From contig OZ038496.1 in NCBI GenBank assembly GCA_964036315.1, positions 17,230,533-17,294,532 of the forward strand: a stretch of 64,000 nucleotides of DNA, given 5' to 3'. A model generated the notes under the pieces. It did not search any database. It worked only from the letters and a program-made list of their open reading frames with translations, and was not told where the DNA came from. Shown piece after piece: positions 31,556 to 40,129 of this stretch. A program made the translations under genes and the position numbers. Each line of letters begins with the position of its first letter. Positions within the stretch are counted from its first letter, which is position 1. The stretch is from Acanthosepion esculentum (taxonomy: Eukaryota > Mollusca > Cephalopoda > Sepiida > Sepiidae).

Positions 31556-32106
31556 GTGTATTTAGGCAGCAATCCTTCTTTCATGCACATTTCATTAAAA
31601 ACGTTTGACAAGGTGCTTTTATTTAGTTTTTTATATAATTTCTCGTGCGATCTAATAAAGTTTTTCATTTCAGAGGATAAATTATATAAAAACTGTCCGA
31701 ATGTTCTTTTTATCCGAGCACTTTCGGCTATACATTTAGCCATTTTTAAGGATTATATTTCAAAAAAGGCTAAAAATAATTGAAACCTTATTAATAAAAA
31801 CAAACAAACCAACACTTAATAATATTAACTTTGAACATGGACATAATATCTTGACCGTGTTTTGAAACAAAAAAAATGAAACATTTTATAAAACATACAT
31901 ATAACAAACTATTTCTAATTCTAACAGTTGAAATATAATCCTTGAAAATGGCTAAATGTATAGCCGAAAGCGCTCGGATAAAAAGAACATTCGGACAGTT
32001 TTTATATAATTTATCCTCTGAAAAGAAAAACTTTATTAGATCGCACAAGAAATTATATAAAAAACTAAATAAAAGCACATTGTCGGTCGTTTTTAATGAA
32101 ATGTGC
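31556..32106. mobile_element. PLE terminal blocks, inverted pair
   Basis: Arm 31556-31776 (minus) and arm 31926-32106 (plus) are close reverse complements over about 185 bp (gctaaatgtatagccgaaag / ctttcggctatacatttagc). The centre (31777-31925) resembles that of 11961-12317. TA tracts lie at both ends (31518-31549 and 32107-32129). Confidence 0.75.
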
Positions 32107-32129
32107 ATATATATATATATATATATATA

Positions 32130-32225
32130 CTCACATAAGGAAAACATATTAGCTGATGTGTTTCATTCTCTAAGGGACTTTATCAAGGCAAAAGTCCCTC
32201 AGAGGACCAAACATGTCAGCTAAGT
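32130..32225. repeat. Small inverted repeat with hammerhead-resembling relic
   Basis: ttagctgatgtgtttcattc...ctttatcaaggc on one side and aagtccctcagagg...catgtcagctaag on the other. The minus strand has UUGAUAA...GAAAC around a decayed stem. A partial copy lies at 32865-32912. TA tracts flank. Confidence 0.4.
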
Positions 32226-32297
32226 TTTTCTTTTGTCTGTATTCATTGTTTTGTCTTTATGTGTCACAAAGATAAATTTTCCTTTTGTCTTTATTCT

Positions 32298-32301
<4 letters not shown>

Positions 32302-32340
<39 letters not shown>

Positions 32341-32606
32341 TAGATTCCTAAATTTTCACTTGAGGATGAAACAGAGCTTGATACTTTAATTCCCTTTAAT
32401 TTTAATAATTATATTGAAGGTTTGGGCTCTTGTTTTTGAAATATGAGAACTCTTATATAGTGAAGGAATCATATTTTAAAAAAAAATAATTATAATTTAA
32501 GCTCTACTTCTGTATGGAGCACGGCTTTTTAAAAATAAAAACAAAAATACTAAAGAACTCCGGATTATTTGCCTAACATGTTCTTTGCTATTTTTCTATA
32601 TATTTT

Positions 32607-32637
<31 letters not shown>

Positions 32638-33171
32638 ATATATATATATATATAATTTTTCTTTAACAATAAGTATTTATAAAAGAGTAAAAATGTTGTT
32701 AATATTTCAGAATTTTTAAATTTAAGAACACTCATACAGATACTTCAGGCTAACTTTAGATCTATGAATAATAATATACTTAAATTTAAAAAGGTAATTA
32801 AAACTTATATTAATTTAAACGGTACTTAAATTTAAAAATTCTAAAAAACTAACACTTATTTCAGAGAATGAAATGCATCAGCTAAGTTTTCCTTTTGTCT
32901 TTATTCATATTGTCATTTTACAAATATATCTTATATTCTGAATATTTTTACATAAACAGATTTTTGATATATGGAGAGAGACTTTTATCAATATTTATCA
33001 AGGTTTCAATCAGCACCTAATGATTGCATTGTGCATAAAACTCAGAGTTGTGCAAACAGTGAGGAAAAATGTATATTTATTATTAATATCATTTATAGAT
33101 CTGTTATTATACATCAAACACTATTTTATTAGCCCCATTTCTCAATGTGCAATATTTTATATTTATATTTA
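32302..33171. other. Spacer with (TA)n and (CA)n
   Basis: TA at 32302-32338, CA at 32612-32631, TA at 32638-32655. The rest is unrecognised AT-rich sequence apart from the scrap at 32865-32912. Confidence 0.5.
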
Positions 33172-33194
33172 CATATATATATATATATATATAT

Positions 33195-33359
33195 GTCATT
33201 CACAGACAGTACTGTTTCGCTGTATCACAGCTCCTCAGTGCGACTAGACTTCCAAATGCCTCAAGCCAGGATTGAAACACAACTAATTTTGTGTCAGCCA
33301 GAGCTATCTTCACTCGGTAGAGTTACACAATTAAATCTAGCGTATTGTTTTTACAAATG

Positions 33360-33360
<1 letters not shown>
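33195..33360 (-). mobile_element. tRNA-headed SINE-like repeat with hammerhead ribozyme, copy A1
   Basis: Lies between (TA)n at 33172-33194 and (TA)n at 33361-33393. On the minus strand a tRNA-like head with a B-box-like GTTTCAATCC (RC of 33269-33278) precedes a hammerhead motif at the 3' end. It aligns with copy A2 at 35365-35701. Confidence 0.7.
33200..33243 (-). ncRNA. Type I hammerhead ribozyme motif, copy A1
   Basis: Minus strand: stem I TCGCA pairs with TGTGA (five pairs, one G-U); core CTGAGGA (RC of 33232-33238) fits CUGANGA; stem II GCTGT-GAT-ACAGC has five Watson-Crick pairs; GAAA is RC of 33215-33218; stem III is ACA-GTAC-TGT; the cleavage site follows C opposite 33205. All invariant core positions are present. 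Expected function: self-cleavage of the repeat transcript. Confidence 0.7.
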
Positions 33361-33393
<33 letters not shown>

Positions 33394-33397
<4 letters not shown>

Positions 33398-33480
33398 TTC
33401 AAATGTTATTATAGTGGACAGTTTATATTTGAAATAGACCATTTGTATTTATTAAACAGTGTATACTATGTCTATAGGTT
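33394..33480. mobile_element. SINE tail fragment
   Basis: tcacttcaaatgttattata and ttattaaacagtgtat match 36718-36790 and 37316-37390. Confidence 0.5.
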
Positions 33481-33485
33481 TGGAC

Positions 33486-33880
33486 CTGAACATTCTTAAA
33501 ATTCTCAGAAAAAGAAAAATTTTATTAGAAACAAAGAAAAGTGTACTGAACTGTTATGTAGTATCAGTTTTCCTGTATGGAAGTGAATGCTGGACAGTCT
33601 CCTTACAGATTAAGAAGAAACTTCAAGCAATTGAAATGTGGTTCTACAGAAGGATGCTGAGAATACCATAGACTGAATATGCAAGCAATGACAAAGCTTT
33701 AAAGAAAATGGAAACTAAAAGCACTCTTATACTTAACATCAGAAAGAACAGATGAAATTTCTAGGGCATATAATGAAGAAAGGGGGCTTGGTAAATTTGA
33801 TACTCATGGGACAGGCTGAAGAAATGAAGTATAAATAAAAATGATGAATTAACCTACCTAACGAGCTTGATGGAATAATC
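33486..33880 (+). pseudogene. LINE ORF2 C-terminal fragment (GSECW...MWFYRRMLRIP)
   Basis: Starts in KILLETKKSVLNCYVVSVF, then LYGSECWTV and MWFYRRMLRIP, a stop, and the MRKEGLEN region with frameshifts. The Y-G-S-E-C-W block lies just downstream of the reverse transcriptase in several LINE families. It is the longest readable copy of this family here, yet still only the C-terminal part. Confidence 0.75.
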
Positions 33881-34720
33881 CATACTAACCTTTCACCCCT
33901 CCAGCATAATCCACTTGACACCAAAAATATCTATCAACCAATCAAAACTCTAGTTTCATCAAACAAAGTTTCCTATTGGTTAAAAGCCTTAGAACTGTAG
34001 AAAATTCATGTGAAAATGCCTTTTCGCACGCAAGCCCCTGGAGCCTATTTTGTTACCCTGAAATTTTATAAATAGGATATTCTTCATCGCTTCGAACAGT
34101 CAGACTTTCATTCCTAAAGAGATGCCAAACAGATTCACGCAAGTCAAAACTCTAACCAACCACACCCTTGCTGCACAAAATATCTCTGACTCAACAAACC
34201 ACAAGCATGCTCTATCTCTCTCAGGAACGCTATTTAAACATCACCTACAATACTTTAAAAAGTGACATTTTACTCACTACTTAATAAGTATTAGTAAACA
34301 AACAATCAAATTCTCACACAACTAAAGGTACGCAACTCCTACCAATCCTGAACAATAGTACAAGCAAACTTATGTACAAAACACTAATAATTGAACTAGC
34401 ACAAAGGACAATTTTGTACGTAACTGGACACTTAGTTTAATTTTGTGAACAAATCTAAATAACAATTACCAACACATTGAAACATTCACAGTAATATTCT
34501 ACATAGTCAAATACATCTTTTCTCATTTATCCATCAAAGTTCAACTCAAAATTGTATTCATGAATTGTATATAAACCAATGTTATTGTTGTACAATGTTT
34601 GTCTTTGCTTTCAGTCTTCTTGCATGATTTGTTTCTAATATTTTTCTTTGATTGTTGTGGACGAATGTTTTAGAAAACCAACACTAAAATCCTTCTGATC
34701 GCTATAAAATACATTCGCCA
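33881..34720. other. Spacer, nothing recognised
   Basis: A TATAAATA at about 34066-34073 could be a TATA box, but no start or partner repeat supports it. No repeat or gene identified. Confidence 0.4.
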
Positions 34721-34724
34721 GTCT

Positions 34725-34866
34725 GCAACAAGCTTGTGTAATTAGCTGGCAGAACAGGACTAAGATGAGTAAACAAAAAGTCAAAAATTGACTAAATGCT
34801 ACAAAGGACAAGAAATTGTGGAGAGCCATGATTGCCAATGTCCTGAATGGAGAAGGCATATAGAAG
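34725..34866 (+). pseudogene. LINE ORF2 C-terminal tip
   Basis: Reads ISWQNRTKMSKQKVKN, a stop, then NATKDKKLWRAMIANVLNG ending at a stop, the tip of the MRKEGLEN-family protein. Confidence 0.7.
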
Positions 34867-34977
34867 ATGAAGAAATCGAGAAAATGTGTCCAGGGTGCCT
34901 ATTTCAAATATGGAATGTTAGCTATAATAATATCTAAAGTAATAAAAATGTCAAATTACAAATAAATTACATTAATT

Positions 34978-34979
<2 letters not shown>

Positions 34980-35052
<73 letters not shown>
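34980..35052. repeat. (TA)n microsatellite
   Basis: About 72 bp of TA, the left border of the class C element. Confidence 0.95.
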
Positions 35053-35054
<2 letters not shown>

Positions 35055-35317
35055 TAACTATACTCGTGTCGAAAAACATTTGAATTCTTGATTTAGCAAT
35101 AGCCAAATCAATCACGAAGGGAAAAAAAAGTTTTAAAATAGAAAGAGCCAGGAACATGAAAGTCTGTCGAAAATGATCGCACAGATACAGGTTCAAGACC
35201 CAAAGAAAAAACCCCAATACGAGTAAACAACTAACTAAAAAGCTTGATAACCTCGTCAAACCTAATGAGTCAGACAAACCTACCAAGGTTTCACTTAGGC
35301 GGATCGTCAGGGTCAGT
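35053..35317 (-). mobile_element. Class C hammerhead-bearing element
   Basis: A 265-bp element between two (TA)n tracts, readable on the minus strand from ctgaccctgacgatccg. Its left part is related to 1283-1405. The rest has no coding match. A PLE terminal repeat is a plausible identity because hammerheads are known in those repeats; this is inference. Confidence 0.55.
35277..35314 (-). ncRNA. Hammerhead ribozyme motif, class C
   Basis: Minus strand: stem I GACC pairs with GGTT (three Watson-Crick and one G-U); core CTGACGA (RC of 35304-35310); stem II TCCGCCTAAGT, weakened by substitutions; GAAA (RC of 35289-35292); stem III ACC-TT-GGT; the cleavage site follows A opposite 35281. All core boxes match. 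The short stem III suggests a dimeric (double) hammerhead if active. Confidence 0.5.

Positions 35318-35364
<47 letters not shown>
35318..35364. repeat. (TA)n microsatellite
   Basis: TA tract between the class C element and the A2 repeat. Confidence 0.95.
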
Positions 35365-35367
<3 letters not shown>

Positions 35368-35370
35368 CAT

Positions 35371-35413
35371 CCACAGACAGACTGTTTCACTGTATCACAG
35401 CTCATCAGTGTGG
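35371..35413 (-). ncRNA. Type I hammerhead ribozyme motif, copy A2
   Basis: Minus strand: stem I CCACA (RC of 35409-35413) pairs with TGTGG (RC of 35371-35375), five Watson-Crick pairs; core CTGATGA (RC of 35402-35408); stem II GCTGT-GAT-ACAGT with one closing G-U; GAAA (RC of 35385-35388); stem III ACA-GTC-TGT; cleavage-site C is RC of 35376. Every invariant nucleotide of the hammerhead core is present. Cleavage would leave the 3' product starting UGUGG and running into (UA)n. Confidence 0.78.
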
Positions 35414-35456
35414 TAGACATCCGGTTGACTCTAGCTAGGATAAAAACCCAGCTGAA

Positions 35457-35690
35457 TTGGCATCAGTCTTAGACTCTACCCCTAAGCCATTAGCACATGG
35501 CAGGAATGAAGGTGAATTTAAGCATATTTATTTTTAGATAAACTTGCCAGTGACTGAGAGAACTTCATTGGCATCAGTCAGAGACTCTACCCCTAAGCTG
35601 TTGGTGCATGGCAGGGATAAAGGTGAATTTAAGCATATTCATTTTTAGATAAACATGCCAGTGACTGAGAGAACTTGATTTGTTTTATCG
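35457..35690. repeat. 111-bp tandem duplication within A2
   Basis: ttggcatcag...gactctacccctaagc...ccagtgactgagagaactt occurs twice with a 111-bp offset (35457 and 35568). Each unit carries an A-box-like segment; only the ribozyme-proximal one has a B-box partner. Confidence 0.9.
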
Positions 35691-35700
35691 AAGAGTATTG

Positions 35701-35702
<2 letters not shown>

Positions 35703-35736
<34 letters not shown>
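35703..35736. repeat. (TA)n microsatellite
   Basis: Right border of A2. Confidence 0.95.
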
Positions 35737-35742
<6 letters not shown>

Positions 35743-36717
35743 TCAAAGATATTAAGAAGCCAAAAATGCTATCAGTCAGTAGGATATTGCAATAAAGCGC
35801 TTGATATCAGTAAAGCATTAATAGGATTAATATAAATAAAAGTTTATGATTTAGATGATTGATGTTAGTTTCAGCATCTCGACTCCAGAGTTTCATAAAT
35901 CAAGAAGCATAACCACTCAATTTCTGATACCTCCTGACAAATGGTCAGACAGGTCCATCTACAGAACTCTGGAGTCAGGATACTGAGGGTAAAAATCAAT
36001 GGGATAAGCAACAAATCTTTTATTTACATTAATTTTATATATATATATATATAATATATATATATATATGCATGCATGTGTATGTGTATTAGTGTATTCC
36101 ATTATAAATGGTTAGTAATTATATATTGATTGAATTAATCAGTTGAATATCCTGCCTGAGGAATTCCTGTCAAAGTCACAGAGATGTGATTGTAATTGCC
36201 TGATAATAAGTACTGATTGACAATGCTTCCTTAAAGTCAGATTCTGCCATTTTCTGGCAGAATTCCTTTTGCCCTCCTCTTAGATTTCTGCTTATCTGAT
36301 GCTTTTCACAGCAGAAATGGTAAGAGGTCTTTTAGAGAAAATCCTATGCATCCACCTAGTATAAAGAATTGGTTTCCAAATATGTCTGCAGAACTAATCC
36401 TCACTATTTCTTTAATAATGCGGCTTATATATTTCTTACCAGAAATCTCTTTGATGGTGGATATCGTTTGATCAATCTCTTGGAATATTAATTATCCGGC
36501 AGCTGCAGAATTATCTGGAAGTGAAGTAATTTTGTTTTGGATAAATTATACACTTCTTTGTTGAAGGAATTCTTTTACTACTTTTATGGTCTTAGCTCAG
36601 ATAGACTCATGAGAATATTCTTCCCAACAGAATTTAGCATCAGTAGCCTAATCCACAAATATAAAATCCAATGTGTTTCTGCACACACATATAAACACAC
36701 ACATATATCTGTATCAC
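35737..36717. other. Spacer with a small inverted repeat and (TA)n
   Basis: About 35878-35900 and 35955-35980 share an inverted gactccagagtt / aactctggagtc. TA at 36037-36069. A 61-codon plus ORF at 36537 is not recognised. Confidence 0.45.
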
Positions 36718-36925
36718 TTTAAATGGTATTATTAGCTGATGCTCATGTTTGTGTAGATGCTTCGTTTATTTATTAAACAGTGTATTTATCAATTTTCACC
36801 TACCAGCCTGAAATCTTATTAAAGAAAAGCATGCACCTTTAAGCAGGAATTGAACCTTTGTCTGTCAGGACAGAGTAGGGCCACCGTTTAGCCATGCATG
36901 CTTTACTGCTTAGCCACAAAGGAGC
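36718..36925 (-). mobile_element. tRNA-headed SINE
   Basis: Minus strand: A-box-like TGGCTAAGCAG near 36910 and B-box GGTTCAATTCC near 36850, close to the canonical B box. The tail with ttattaaacagtgtat reaches 36718. Tail-only relatives lie at 5673, 33394 and 37316. Confidence 0.7.
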
Positions 36926-37315
36926 AGACAGTCAGGCAAAGCCAATTTCATGCTTTCAAGTTGTTATGGTCCAGGTTAGGACCAAGGAAGAACAACACGA
37001 ACACAAGAGTAGAAATAACGAAGATATATTACATGAAATAATAATACAAGTTGTGGAAGGTGTTAGTATGACTGTCAGTCTGGTTTGGAGTGAACTACTA
37101 TCGGCTCAACTCGATTCGTCTCTCTCTCTTGAGAGGTGTAGTATACATAGTGTTAGGAAGAGTTCATTCTGTAGTTATAGGTAAGGACCCATAACACAAG
37201 TGAACTTTCTCTGGTCATAGATCACTCAATGGTTTTTAATATATGCACAGAGTTTCGTATCCAAATGTAAACTAAGAGAATTTTTAGAATGGATTTTTAT
37301 TAATCTGACAGTTTT

Positions 37316-37430
37316 TAATCACTTTAAACATTTTTTTAGTGGATACTCATATTTGAGTAGGTGCTCTGTTTATTTACTAAACAGTATATTTACCTATTTT
37401 CACCTACCATCCTGAAAAATCTTATTAAAG
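37316..37430 (-). mobile_element. SINE tail fragment
   Basis: The same tail as 36718-36835 (gtttatttactaaacagtat, cacctaccatcctgaaa), without the tRNA head. Confidence 0.6.
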
Positions 37431-37441
37431 AGACATATATA

Positions 37442-38325
37442 CGAGGGTCATTCAATAAATAAGGTGAATTTTTTGGTATAAGGATTTCTAATACAGATAG
37501 AAGCTTACTTTTTTTTATATTTTTCAACATAGTCTTCCAGCACTGTCACACACTTTTCCCATCTGTGCACAAGCTTCCGTATTCCCTCAGCGTAAAAATC
37601 TTTGGACTGATGTCTCAGCCAGTCGCTCACAACACTTTTGACTTCATCGCCACTTTTAAACTTTGTACCTCTCGTGAATGCTTTCAAGGGACCAAACAGG
37701 TGAAAGTCTGAAGGGGCAAGGTCTGGGCTGTAAGGGGGATGAGGGAGCAGTTCCCAACCAAGCTCGTTGATGGTCTGCACCGTTTGGGCTGCTGTGTGGG
37801 GCCTTGCGTTGTCATGATGCAAGATGACTCCTTCTGACTGATGACCCCTGCGTTTGTTCTTTATGTCTTTCAAAGTCCTTGCAATGTCCTCCACGGTCAG
37901 ACTGAATGAGGTCATTGACTGATTCAATCACCTCAGGAGACCTCACATCTGTAGGCCTCCCAGGACTGTCTTCATCCTCAACACTGCTCCGTCCTTCTTT
38001 AAACAATTTAGCCCACTTGTAGACATTTTGTGGCTGAAACATGTGGCACCATACACAGTTGACATTCTCCTGTGAATTTCAACTGGTTTGCACCCTTCAG
38101 CAACCAAAAACTTGATAACTGACTGCTGTTCAATCCTGGAGCATGCTTCTTGGTCAGCCATCATTGTTAATTGCCAAAACTCTGAAAGTTTTTTTTAATC
38201 TGCAAAAGAAATTAAATCCATGTAAAAAAGAAGTAAAACAAAAAAAAAAATAAAAAGAGTAAGCTTCTATCTGTATTAGAAGTCCTTATACCAAAAAATT
38301 CACCTTATTTATTGAATGACCCTCA
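37442..38325 (-). mobile_element. mariner element with 68-bp inverted repeats, internally deleted
   Basis: Inverted repeats 37442-37509 and 38258-38325 match at 66 of 68 positions and begin (C/T)GAGGGTCATTCAATAAAT. TA flanks at 37440-37441 and 38326-38327. The 884-bp length reflects a deletion of about 400 bp inside the transposase. Nearly identical ends suggest a fairly recent insertion. Confidence 0.92.
37505..38164 (-). pseudogene. mariner transposase, internally deleted
   Basis: Starts at 38164 (MMADQEACSRIEQQSVIKFL) with an N-terminal helix-turn-helix, a frameshift near 38045, then NVYKWAKLFKEGRSSVEDED and VIESVNDLIQSDR. It reaches VEDIARTLKDIKNK and then skips straight to EGVILHHDNARPHTA (second Asp) and PPYSPDLAPSDFHLFG (third Asp), ending EDYVEKYKKK-stop at 37505. 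The first catalytic Asp lies in the deleted part. Family length is about 345 residues; here about 220. Confidence 0.88.
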
Positions 38326-38479
38326 TATCTCGGTTTGTCCAAGCTTGATTAGGCTTCCCGAACAGTTCTTTGAAACTCTCGCTATTTTATCAACATCTGC
38401 TTTCTTACATTTATATACATTACAAATTAATCTAAGCATATTTGACTGTTAATGAATGAAACATTTTTGCAGATTGTGA

Positions 38480-38840
38480 CTTTATTCTGAGGTCTTTTTT
38501 GCCCAAATCTTTTTTGTAAATGTGTTTTGTTTATGCTAAGCCTAAAAAACAAACAATATATAAAATTCACTATTTTTTATCCATAATGTTGAATGTGTTA
38601 AAATTATTAAACTTTTTAACAAGAAAAATCTCAAGTTGATGTTAAAAATGGCCAGATGGAACAATCTATAATGACATGTCTCTAATCTGTATTTAGATAC
38701 ATTGTAATTATTTTCAAATCTTCTAGTTGAATTGTTCGCCTATATTGCATATGATCCATTATTGTATATAACTAGGTTATAATAAAATTTGTATTTTATG
38801 AGAATACTACCTTATGAAAATTGAAATGTAGTAGAGTGGG
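38480..38840 (+). repeat. Unclassified dispersed repeat, copy 1
   Basis: aattcactattttttatcc...catatgatccattattgtat...aggttataataaaatttg matches 53640-54010 inverted over about 360 bp. Confidence 0.75.
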
Positions 38841-38917
38841 GGGGCCTCCATATCATAGATGGGGAGTATCATAGATTGGGTAGCATAAATTTAAGAGGTG
38901 CACAAGATCATTGCACC

Positions 38918-38920
<3 letters not shown>

Positions 38921-38960
<40 letters not shown>

Positions 38961-39095
38961 AATCATATACTTGCATGGCAGTCCCTCTTTTATAAGAGTT
39001 TCATTAAAGACAATTAACAAGGCAGTAAGCTTTTTATTAAATTTTTATTTCGTTCATACAAGAATATATACATAAAAACTATCCAAATGGTCATT
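38921..39095 (-). mobile_element. (TA)n tract and PLE terminal block
   Basis: TA at 38921-38958, then about 38976-39085 resembling the PLE terminal block (gcagtccctcttttat, tttcattaaag). Confidence 0.5.
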
Positions 39096-39205
39096 GAACT
39101 AAAGAACTGTACCAAATAACAGAAACCACATCACTTCAGGACTGCCAAGAGCAGCAACAACTAAAATGGACAGCACATGTAACTCAAAGAGAAAATAATG
39201 ATGGT
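39096..39205 (+). pseudogene. LINE ORF2 tail, interrupted
   Basis: Reads YQITETTSLQDCQEQQQL then KWTAHVTQRENNDG and is replaced at about 39206 by the element below. The LINE resumes at about 39931 with cttgagaac...ctgaaaaattg, missing about 80 bp. Confidence 0.75.
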
Positions 39206-39930
39206 TCTAAAACAGATGCATACTAGACATTTGCATCCTGGACAATTATATACCAGATAATTATGTCCCTGGATATTTGCGTCCCTAAACAAACACGTCC
39301 ATGGATAATTGCATCTCTCTGACAATTTTTTGAAGCATTTAAAGGCAATTATCATAAATTTTGAAAGAAAGAATAGGCAGTAATCATAAATTTTTAAAAA
39401 AGGAATAAAAGGAATAAAATAAAAAAAATTAATAGTCTAGTTTTGTTTAAAATGCAATGACAGATTAACAGTATTGCAAGATCGCACTACACCTCGCCAA
39501 TACGTTCTTGTTTCATTGGTGTTTTTTTTATGATAGTGGTAGCTGTAATTTTCCTTGTCCACAAATATTTTTCCACCAGTGTTTGATTTTCGGAAGTTAG
39601 CCATGGGTTCCAAATAAAAATATAATCTATAAAATCCAGAATCTATTAGATGTTTGTTGTACACATTGCTGGAATGAACTGAAACTGCTAGCTTAATTTT
39701 CTCTCGCTTTAAAACAGAAATTTTTCTCTTTTTTTTTATGGTAAATACCTTTCTGCTTGTTTAGAGTAAGTAAAGGTATTGGTGTGGAAATTTCTGTATT
39801 AAACAACTCTTTAAAAAAAAATGTTAACTTCAAAAAATTATCAACGGTATACAATTATCCAGGTACACAATTGTCGGGTACGCAATTGTCTGGGACACAA
39901 ATGCCCAGTACGCAACTGTCCATCTGCCTG
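39206..39930. mobile_element. Non-autonomous element with 15-bp terminal subrepeats
   Basis: The left end (about 39216-39335) and right end (about 39831-39930) are arrays of 15-bp variants of gacaattgcgtaccc in opposite orientation. The two arrays are therefore imperfect terminal inverted repeats made of 6-7 subrepeats each. The 500-bp interior is non-coding. It replaces part of a LINE tail. Confidence 0.7.
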
Positions 39931-40060
39931 GACTTGAGAACTTGTTTCCCTGAAAAATTGTATTAAGAGAAAAAAATTTATAAATTTTAATAGTGGTTGC
40001 TTAATTAATGAATGCTAAATGTTTCCTTGTAGGGAAATGGCTAATATTATAATTATCATT
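39931..40060 (+). mobile_element. LINE 3' end resuming after the insertion
   Basis: ctgaaaaattgtattaagag and tgaatgctaaatgtttccttg match 300-410. Confidence 0.7.
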
Positions 40061-40129
40061 AAAATCTTTCCAAAATGGGCATTCACATTTTTTTTTTGTT
40101 TTTTCACTGCAAAACTTTTTAAGACAGAA

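Larger units (their letters stand above)
35365..35701 (-). mobile_element. tRNA-headed SINE-like repeat with hammerhead ribozyme, copy A2
   Basis: Minus strand: A-box-like TGGCTTAGGGG (RC of 35479-35489), 30 nt, then B-box-like GGTTTTTATCC (RC of 35438-35448), which is tRNA spacing and suggests RNA polymerase III transcription. About 25 nt later comes a complete hammerhead motif, followed by (TA)n. Upstream, a 111-bp piece is tandemly duplicated. Schistosome Sm-alpha repeats have the same combination of pol III boxes and hammerhead. Confidence 0.75.

Noticed and set aside
34066..34073. TATAAATA as a gene promoter
   Set aside because: Such words are common at this AT content, and no ORF, initiator or partner LTR follows.
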